64,000 bases of DNA from Theropithecus gelada. Its lineage: Eukaryota; Chordata; Mammalia; Primates; Cercopithecidae. A model generated the notes under the pieces. It searched no databases and had not been told where the DNA came from. It saw nothing but the letters and a program-made list of their open reading frames with translations. Of the stretch, positions 56,283 through 64,000 are shown piece after piece (position 1 is the stretch's first letter; the number at the start of each line of letters is the position of its first letter). The stretch is from assembly GCF_003255815.1 (NCBI RefSeq), contig NC_037669.1, positions 125,148,634-125,212,633 on the forward strand, in the 5' to 3' direction. A program made the translations under genes and the position numbers.

Positions 56283-57880
56283 TGAGACAGAGTCTCACTC
56301 TCTTGCCTGGGCTGGAGCACAGTGGCGTGATCTCAGCTCACTGCAACCTCCACTTCCCGGGTTCAAGTGATTCTCCTGCCTTAGTCTCCCGAGTAGCTGT
56401 GATTACAGGCACCTGTCACTACGCGTGGCTAATATTTTCTATTTTTAGTACAGATGGGGTTTCACTATGTTGGCCAGGCTGGTCTCAAACTCCTGACCTC
56501 GTGATTTGCCCGCCTTGGCCTCCCAAAGTGCTGGGATTACAGGCGTAAGCCACCACGCCTGGCCCTGTTTGATTTTTTACGATATCTATCTATTTGGAAA
56601 GTTTCTTCTTAATATCGTGAATTGTTTTTACCTTCTGCATTTTTGTTTCAGACTTCTCTTGCATTTCACTCAATTTCTGTAGTCTGTAACTTTGAATTCT
56701 TTTTCTGGGGTTTGGGGGCTTTTCTTTTTGTTGGAATCTGTTAGTGCGAAATTATTGTTTTCCTATGGAGGTGTCATGTTTCCTTGCTTTTTCATATTTC
56801 CTGTGTCCTCACATTGATATCTACACATCTGTTGTAACAGTGACCTTTTCAATTTTTTTTTAATTTGCTTTCATAGGGAAAACCTGTGACTTCTTTAGCA
56901 GTTTAGGCTGTGTTTATTGGTGAAGGCTATGATGAAGTTTTGCTTAGGATGGGGATGGTGGAGGGGCGGACATTCTTTGGGATGGAGTTGTGGCAGTGTT
57001 GGGCTGAATGTGGTAGTTTTGGGGGCTTGGGTGATGTATCCTGGAATTGCTGTTAGTGGGACTATTCATGGGCCTCCAGGTAGTTTGCTGAGGTGCCAGT
57101 AGTGGCAGCAGTGACCTACATGCATAAGCTCAGGTTCCTGGGCAGTTGTCAAAACATGGGTAATGGCAGTAGTAGTAGCACGAAAACTCTCTGGATACTG
57201 AGTAGTATGTACTGGAATTGAAGGTGGCTTTGATGTGGGGTTGGCACCCACGGCACCAGACATGCAGCCAGTTGCAGTGTCTGCTGCTGTCATGATATGT
57301 AGAGGGATGGGAGGTGGGTCCACGCTATGTATGAGTCTGAGCATGGAGACCAATATGCTGGTGGGCACAGAGTGACTGCCTCTAATTTTAGATAGCCAAC
57401 TCTCAGTCTCACTGCTCTGGGTGCCTCATGTCATCCCTGTTGCAGGGATATACACAGAAGGGCAAGGATGTCACTCTGTTTTTACAGGCCTACAGACAAA
57501 GTTAGTGCCACTGATAGGGAAGGGGTTGTTTCTCACAGCCCCAGACAGGGAGCTCTCAGGCGATGGAAAGCACACATTTTGGATTTCTTGGTCTCACAGG
57601 CTGCCTTTTTGGTGTGCTACACCATTCTTACTGTGCTACTGTTGCACTTTGGGTGGACACTGGAGAATGCCAGTAAGGATTCCTGGGATGTGGAAGTATG
57701 AGGTCTGTGGTTTCCAGGATTGGATGCAGGAAATCATTGTCTTTTCTTGGGCTCAGAGAACTAAAGCTGCAGGAAAAATTGGGATGCTGAAATATTTCTG
57801 GAGACTTGGAAGTCCAATATTGAAGTGCCAATATCTGGTGAGTGTCTTCTTGCTGTGTCATCACATGGTGAGAGGGAAGG
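55690..57880 (-). mobile_element. Old LINE-1 5' region (ORF1 and 5' UTR), minus strand, split by an Alu
   Basis: Inverted ORF1-like wording (AATCTGATTACAATCTGTAG; GTCTGTTGTCGAAGCTTTCA; TTTCATTCAAGGAATTCTTT) continues after the Alu. It leads into a GC-richer block at 56,900-57,880 that I take to be L1M 5' UTR. The 164-codon plus-strand frame at 57,421-57,915 is antisense to that. The left part is fairly secure; the 5' UTR assignment is inference. Confidence 0.6.
56251..56564 (-). mobile_element. AluS (Sc-like), minus strand
   Basis: Reverse Alu with a (GTTTT)n-type tail at 56,251-56,283, TGCAACCTCCACTTCCCGGG and CTCCTGACCTCGTGATTTGC. The combination CAACCTCC plus CCTCGTGAT suggests AluSc. A perfect 13-bp duplication CTGTTTGATTTTT lies at 56,238-56,250 and 56,565-56,577. 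Confidence 0.94.
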
Positions 57881-58100
57881 AGAGTGAAAAATCATGTAAC
57901 TTTCAGAAAAAATAAGACTACTCCTTAATCATTTACATAAAAATACTGACTAGACATCAAAACTCTTAAAAATCCCAGAAATTACCAATGATTTAAAGAC
58001 TTCTGAGATTTAGGAAATTCAAGATGATTCTTCTAACTCTGAAATATGTTTAATGTTATGTTTTAATTTCCACTTAAATAAAATATTTTATAAATATGTT
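57881..58100. other. Unassigned DNA
   Basis: Nothing recognised. Confidence 0.3.
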
Positions 58101-58416
58101 GGCCGGGCGCGGTGGCTCAAGCCTGTAATCCCAGCACTTTGGGAGGCCGAGACGGGTGGATCACGAGGTCAGGAGATCAAGATCATCCTGGCTAACACGG
58201 TGAAACCCCGTCTCTACTAAAAAAATACAAAAAACTAGCCGGGCGAGGTGGCGGGTGCCTGTAGTCCCAGCTACTTGGGAGGCTGAGGCAGGAGAATGGC
58301 GTGAAGCTGGGAGGCGGAGCTTGCAGTGAGCTGAGATCCGGCCACTGCACTCCAGCCTGGGCGACAGAGGGAGACTCCGTCTCAAAAAAATAAAATAAAA
58401 TAAAATAAATAAATAA
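58101..58416 (+). mobile_element. AluY of Old World monkey type (AluYRa-like), plus strand
   Basis: Full-length, little-diverged Alu. It has GGTGGCTCAAGCCTGTAATC, GAGGCCGAGACGGGTGG, AAAACTAGCCGGGCGAGGTG and GAGATCCGGCCACTGCAC, the joint state typical of macaque/baboon AluYRa copies as I remember them. The tail is TAAAA/TAAA units to about 58,416. The 11-bp duplication ATAAATATGTT lies at 58,090-58,100 and 58,417-58,427. Confidence 0.95.
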
Positions 58417-58427
58417 ATAAATATGTT

Positions 58428-59239
58428 AACAACCAATAACAGTGTATGCTGTTTATTGGCTTAAATTTTGCTCAATCACCATGTGATTAGATTTCATGTT
58501 AAAGCAGGAAATAAAACAGTCATGAAAAAAATGTAGTTTCCATAAAATACGGATACACAAATGTACAACACACACTCAACAGCTGAAAAAAATAATAGTA
58601 AATTCACTTAAGTAAAATAATTTTAGGTATTAATGATCTTATTTACTTTTCATACTTTTATACGTGAGGTCAATAACAGTAATACTTCTTTTTTCCTAGT
58701 ACATAATAACTCAATAAGAATTTATTTTCTTTAAGCCACTAAACTTTGAAACCTCAGTTAACTCAGTTTAGACTTCACTTTTACTAATATGCGTGGTATG
58801 CACACACTTAGAAGAAAATATGTTTAAATGTGTTACTAACCTTTCATGTATCCATACAACATCTCATGAAGTAACTTCATAGATGGTGGGGTAAAGTTAC
58901 AACAAAAACTGTCATGTTTATTTTGCGAAAGAAAGATTATATGTTAAGCCTTAATTAGCAAGTAGCAAATAATTTGCTCAAGTAAATGTAAATTCTTGCC
59001 ACTTATTCTAGTATACAGATTGGGAGGATAATTTTCTTCCCATAGACAACTGGTTCTCTACTACAGATTCAATTATAAATGTTTAAAAAATGCTATCTAA
59101 ATTGGATAATTTTCCTTTTTAATCACATACATTAATTAATATCATGTCATAAAAGCATGCTTATTTGTAGCATCTATAGATCTAAAATATGTTTACATAC
59201 TCTGACATGATAATTAAGACTATAATTGTAATGGAACAG
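58428..59239. other. Unassigned AT-rich DNA
   Basis: No gene or repeat recognised. Confidence 0.4.
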
Positions 59240-59670
59240 TGTGGCAGACAGATTAATGGCCCCACAAAGACATTCATGTACTAATTCCTGGAACCTGTGA
59301 ATGTTACAAAAAGGACTTTCCAAATGTGATTAAAGTTTTGAGATGGAGGGGTTGTCTAGGTGGGCCCTACATACAATAATCTGTCCCCTTATATATAGAA
59401 AGAAGTGGAGATTTGACACATAGAAATAGGGAAGGCAATGTGACAACAGAGGCATAATTAGAGTGGTGCAACCACAAATCAAGGTATGCCAAAAGACCAG
59501 AAGGTCAGAGAGGCAAGAAGTGAGTTCTCTACAGAACCTCCGAAAAGAGTATGGCTCTACTGACACCATGATCTCAGCAAAGTGAAACTGATTTTGAAAT
59601 TTTTGCCTCTAGAACTGTAATGTAAGAGATACCAAAATGATGGTAATTTAAAGTAACATTGGGTAAGAAC
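59240..59670 (+). mobile_element. MLT1-type LTR (ERVL-MaLR), solo
   Basis: TGTGGCAGACAGATTAATGG, AATTCCTGGAACCTGTGAAT, CAAATGTGATTAAAGTTTTG, GTCTAGGTGGGCCCTACAT, CATGATCTCAGCAAAGTG and CTCTAGAACTGTAATGTAAG follow the MLT1 order. No internal region. Confidence 0.82.
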
Positions 59671-59984
59671 TATTACTCAAGTACTACAATTAAGCCATTA
59701 TGAATAGGAAATTGCTAGCTATGACTGAATGCAGAGTTGGAGAAGTTTTAAATGAATAGAAATAAATAAGGCACGACCATATTATTGACAGGAAAAAGAG
59801 AAGACACATCTAGAAAAAGACCTGAAGTGTATATATATATAAAGAAAAAGGTTTCCAAATAGAAAGAATATGTCACATTATAAAAGGCAAAAAAGAAATA
59901 AAAGACAGGATAAATTGATTGTAATAAAACTTGTCTATAAAGCTAGAAGCTAAAAGTTGAAGAAATAAATATAGACCTTTTTTT

Positions 59985-60160
59985 AAGTCAATGGTTTTAA
60001 AGCTCTTTGCACATTAGAATAACCCCAGGGTCTCAAAAAACAGTAGCAATGAGTCAAAACTCTCCGCAAACATATAAGAATCTCTGGTAAATCAGTGAAT
60101 GATACTATTAAGAATTTCTACAGATGATTCTAATTTTAATGTGCCATCCAATTTTAAAGC
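59985..60160. repeat. hAT-Charlie non-autonomous remnant (MER5-like)
   Basis: CTCTTTGCACATTAGAATAACCCC near the left and GATGATTCTAATTTTAATGTGCC near the right are the two inverted halves of the TIR-proximal GCACATTAGAATCACC motif of MER5-type elements. Confidence 0.6.
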
Positions 60161-60179
60161 AACATCCCACAGACTATTT

Positions 60180-60720
60180 GAGAAAAAGAATTGCAAGCCA
60201 ATAATTCCATACTCAGCTAAAGGACATTTTCTGCCAGGGTAAAATAAAGATATTTGGGGAAATACAAGATTTCAGAGAATATATCACCTAGTAATACATT
60301 TGGGGAAAAAAAGTGCATGAGAAAAGATTGTAACTAAACAATAATTTAGAACCCGCTTCCTTACAGGGAAAAATAATGTGCTGGAGATTTCAGTGAGAAA
60401 TGAGTCTTGCCTAGATATAATCATATGTGAGGGGAAAATGATTAAAAGAATGTAAAATATAACGGATAAATAATTCAAGATAAAAGAAACAGAGAGAAGA
60501 AAATATTCAATTAAAAAATTAAAAACTATAAACAAGTAATCAAAACTAGGAACTTATGCTAAGAGGAATGAAGAAGTAAAATTATTTTTAGCTTTTTATC
60601 TCATTGAATGTAAGATCAAGGAGTTTGGTAAAGAAGATAAAATAACTTAGCTAGAAATCATGTTTAATATTTTGATTTTACATTTCAGAAAACAGTAAAT
60701 AACCACTTACAGAAAGAAAA
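60180..60720 (+). repeat. Probable HAL1/L1M ORF1 fragment
   Basis: CCATACTCAGCTAAAGGACA, then AAAATAAAGATATTTGGGG and an A-rich continuation resemble the ORF1 end of HAL1 or old L1. Low similarity; the right part is A-rich and uncertain. Confidence 0.4.
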
Positions 60721-60879
60721 ATTTTGGAAGGACAACCAATTAGGTGAAAAAAAAAATAAAAAAGAAATAAAAATCAATTCCAGTAAGGTAGACACAAATT
60801 TAAATAAAATGTTAAACAAACAAATCAAACAAAAAATAAACCCAACAAAAGCTAGGGGAATAAAACCAAAATATGCTAG

Positions 60880-63118
60880 TTAGTATCTGACACATTGACA
60901 GGCTGCTGGTACACACAAGTGAGTAAGTACCATTGCCACTGCCTCAGTGAAGTGTTTTTGCCGGCACCACCCACCAGAGGGTTGTGGCTAGTGGACTACG
61001 AATACCTCAGTCCCTTCAACACAGCAGGTTTCTAACCTTAAGGGGGCAGGGGACAAAGCTAAGGTCCCAGTACCAAACCCCGATAATTAAGCACACAACC
61101 CAGGAGTGCTGAGCAGAGGCTTGGCCCTCTAAAATCTTCCAGAAATGAAACCAGTTGACTGAATCCACTTTATACCACAGTCAAACATACAAGGGCATCA
61201 AAGAAGATAAAAGCAGAAAACCACACTCAAGGGACAGCAAATTCAAAGACTGAAGGAACATTAGACCGTGCAGATGAGAAAGAATCAGTGTAAGAACTCT
61301 GGCAACTCAAAAAGCCAATAGTGCCTTCTTACCTCCAAATGACTTCACTAGTTCCCTAGCAATGGTTCTCAACTAGGCTGAAAGAGTTGAAATAACAAAA
61401 ATATAATTCAGTATATGAATAGGAACAAGGATCATTGATAATCAGGTGAAAGTAGAAACCTAATCCAAAGAATGTAAGGCATACTATAAAATAACACAGG
61501 AACTGAAAGAAAAAAAAAGTCAATTTTAAGAAATAACCAAACTGCTCTGACAGAGCTAAAAAACTCACTGTAGAATTTCACAATACACTCACATGTATTA
61601 ACACAGAATTGACCAAGCTAAAGAAAGAATCTCAGACACTGGTTGACCAAAAAACTCAGTCAGAAAAAAATAATAAAGAAAAATAAAACATTGAGAAATA
61701 TGGGATTATGTAAAGAGACCAACTCTATGACACATTGGCATCACTGAAAGAAAGGGAGAGAAAGAAAGCAACTTAGAAAACATTTGAAGATATTATAGAT
61801 AAAAATTTCCCCAAACATACTAGAGAGGCCAACATTCAATTTAGGAAACACAGAGAACCTCTGCAAGATAATATACCAGATGACCATTGCCAAGACACTT
61901 AGTCCTCAGATTTTTCCAAGGATTGCATGAAAGAAAAAATGTTAAAGGAGCTGGAGAAAAGGAACAGGTCATTCATAAAGGGAACCCTATCAGTCTAACA
62001 GTGAATTTTTCAGCAGAAACTCTACAAGCAAAAAGAGACAGAGACCTATATCTAGCATTCTGAAAGAAAAGAAATTCCAACCAAGGATTTCATAGTCAGC
62101 CAAACTAACTTTCTAAGTGATGGAGAAATAAGATTCTTTTTGGACAAACAAGTTCTAAGGTAATTTATTACTAACAGACATACTTTACACGAGGTCCTTA
62201 AATAAGTGCTAAATATGGAAAAGAATGACTATTACCAGCAACTAAAAAAAAAAAAGTAAATAAATACGGACATACACTATTGGTATAATAAAGCAATGAC
62301 ACAAACAAGTCTGCATAGTAACCAACTAACAACATGATGACAAAAACAAATTCACACGTATCCATATTAACCTTAAATGTAAATGAGCTAAATGACTCAA
62401 TTAAAAGGCATACACTAGCGAGTTGGATAAAGAAGTAAGACTCAGTAAGTATGCCTAGGAAAAATGAATACATTTCTGGAAACATACAACCTCTCAAGAT
62501 TGAACCAGAAAGAAACTGAATCCTTGAATAGAACAACGATGAGTTCCAAAATGTAATCAGTAATAAAAAGCCTACCAAGCAGAAAAAGCCCAGCACAAGA
62601 TAAATTCACACCAAATTCTACAGTACAAATATAGAAGAGCTGGTACCATTCCTCCTGAAACAATTCCAAAAAAATGAGAAGGAAAGATTTCTCTCTAACT
62701 CATTCTATGAGGCCAGCACCATTCGGACAGAATGGGAGAAAATAGTTATAAACTGTGTATCTGTTAAAGGTCTGATATCCAGAGTCTACAAGGAACTTAA
62801 AGAAGTTAACAAGAAAAAATAAGTAACCCCACTAAAACATGGGCAAAGGATGTGAACAAATGCTTTTCAAAATAAGATATGTCCAAGAAGCATATTAAAA
62901 AATGCTCAAATCACTCATCATCATCAGACCAATGCAAATCAAAACCACGATGAGATTCCATCTTACAGCAGTCAGAATGGCTATTATCAAAAAGTCAAAA
63001 ATAACAAATGTTGGAAAGATTGTGGAGAAAGGGAAATACTTATATACTGCTGATGGCAATGTAAATTAGTTTATCCATTTTGAAAAACAGTTTAGTGATT
63101 TCTCAAAGAACTGAAAAA
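60880..63118 (+). mobile_element. LINE-1 (L1P/L1PB-like), 5' UTR through ORF2, with internal deletions and no 3' end
   Basis: GC-richer 5' UTR at 60,890-61,200; ORF1 region about 61,200-62,200 with its C-terminal block at about 62,010-62,130 (TTTCAGCAGAAACTCTACAA ... ATAGTCAGCCAAACTAACTT). The ORF2 start is at about 62,370 (TTAACCTTAAATGTAAATG). At about 62,455 the sequence jumps into the RT domain (TCTCAAGATTGAACCAGAAA). At about 62,720 it jumps again to the ORF2 C-terminal third (GACAGAATGGGAGAAAATAG ... CAAATCAAAACCACGATGAG), ending at 63,118 without 3' UTR or tail. Stops and frameshifts throughout. Confidence 0.85.
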
Positions 63119-63755
63119 AAAATTTCTATTTGCCACATTGTTGTCTAGATTAGCAGTTTCATTTGTTGGTTGTTTATTTGCCTTCTGAAAAATTAGTTTC
63201 AACAGCGAAGTAAATAATTTATCAATTGTTACACTGTTTATAGATATAAACTTCTACCATTGGTATATTACCTTTGATTTTGTCAAAAATATTTATAAAA
63301 GATTAAAGTAATGATGCAAGTATATTCTGACAGAAAACAGCCTTATCTCTTAATTTAATCACGAAATTCCTTGTTCCATAATCAAATTCATTTTTATGTA
63401 CGCAAAGTTACAACAAGAGCTTTAAAGATGAATCCTCATTGTCAGTCCCACAACATTATTCCCAGTGTTTTGTATCATGAAACCAACAATCCAGCGAATA
63501 AAATTCCCAATGCTATTTTTCTTCCTCTTTTTATCATTATTTTCTGCTGTGAATCTTTATATATTTCTCTCAACTACGTTTGCTACTTAAGTCATTCTAA
63601 TGCATATTGAGTGTTTCTATTTATTATAAATATACTTTTCAGATATATATTATCCATGCCTCTGATTTTTTCAAAACAACTTTCATTTTTGAGTAGCCTA
63701 TAGGTAATATTTTCTTCATTGTAATATAAAGCATTAATAGGCAACACTGATGCAA
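63119..63755. other. Unassigned DNA
   Basis: No gene or repeat recognised. The 79-codon plus-strand frame at 63,371-63,610 is featureless. Confidence 0.35.
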
Positions 63756-64000
63756 CTTCCTTTTCCTTCTTTCCTTCTTTTCTTCCCCCCTGCCCAACTG
63801 CCTTCTTTTCCTCCATCCGTCCTTTACCTCCATTTGCACTTCCTCCTTTATTTCCTTTCTTCTTTTCTTCTTTCCTTTCTTCATTCCCTCTGACCCCCCT
63901 TCTCTATCTTCCTTTATCTTTCCTTTCTTCCATTTTTGATTTTTTCCTACTCTTCATTATATTTCTCTTCCTTTTCTCTTTATTCCTCCTTCTCTGGCTG
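63756..64000. repeat. Polypyrimidine (CT-rich) low-complexity tract
   Basis: Nearly uninterrupted C/T on the plus strand, built from imperfect CTTT/CCTT/TTCC units, continuing past the window edge. Minus-strand Lys/Arg/Glu-rich open frames here are translations of the purine strand. Confidence 0.9.

Noticed and set aside
62198..62596. 132-codon minus-strand open frame
   Set aside because: Antisense to the L1 ORF1 end, inter-ORF region and start of ORF2; hydrophobic make-up comes from the A-rich sense strand.
63592..63884. Lys/Arg/Glu-rich minus-strand frames
   Set aside because: Low-complexity translation of the purine strand of the CT-rich tract.

Overview
This is repeat-dense, AT-rich, gene-free vertebrate DNA from a catarrhine primate, most likely an Old World monkey (macaque/baboon/guenon group). 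Two things point there. The Alu at 58,101-58,416 carries a set of changes I associate with cercopithecid AluYRa-type elements (CTCAAGCC, GAGACGGG, AAACTAGCCGGGCGAGG, GATCCGGCCACTG). The L1 at the left edge has an L1PA5-8-like 3' UTR but an uninterrupted ORF2 end, as expected for the young monkey L1 lineage rather than a human fossil copy. Both rest on remembered consensus sequences, not on a search.

I found no host protein-coding exon, tRNA, rRNA or recognisable ncRNA. Every long open frame either lies inside a transposable element (L1 ORF2/ORF1/5' UTR, MaLR internal region, Alu) or is a short chance frame.

Layout: 1-1,167 3' end of a young L1 with open ORF2. 1,376-5,000 MIR and MLT1 fossils in unassigned DNA. 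5,303-12,660 near full-length old L1 (minus), split at 8,181-10,403 by a THE1-type MaLR provirus. 12,661-13,530 a head-to-head L1 fragment. 14,130-16,197 a second MaLR provirus with a collapsed 5' LTR. 16,198-20,648 unassigned. 20,649-23,090 MLT1C, old L1, and a MER1B inside a MER5A. 23,091-30,234 mostly unassigned, with two L1 3' ends, a perfect 30-bp inverted repeat (about 25,000) and a palindromic minisatellite (about 29,500). 30,235-35,400 an inverted L1 holding a MaLR provirus, which itself contains an opposite-strand MaLR segment, plus an Alu. 35,401-43,570 MIR, Alu and unassigned DNA. 43,571-47,095 AluY and an old L1 with a tandemly repeated 5' UTR. 48,892-52,265 short L1PA, MIR and Alu. 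54,194-58,427 Alus and two opposing old L1s. 59,240-63,118 MLT1, hAT, HAL1-like and L1 pieces. 63,756-64,000 a polypyrimidine tract running off the window.

The sequence history is layered: MIR/L1M/MLT1 first, then hAT and MaLR, then L1P, then Alu and young L1. Target-site duplications at six Alus, one short L1 and two MaLR proviruses support several of these insertions. I found no new biological system. The most unusual signals are the two palindromic structures, the inverted MaLR composite, and a dispersed unnamed repeat pair.
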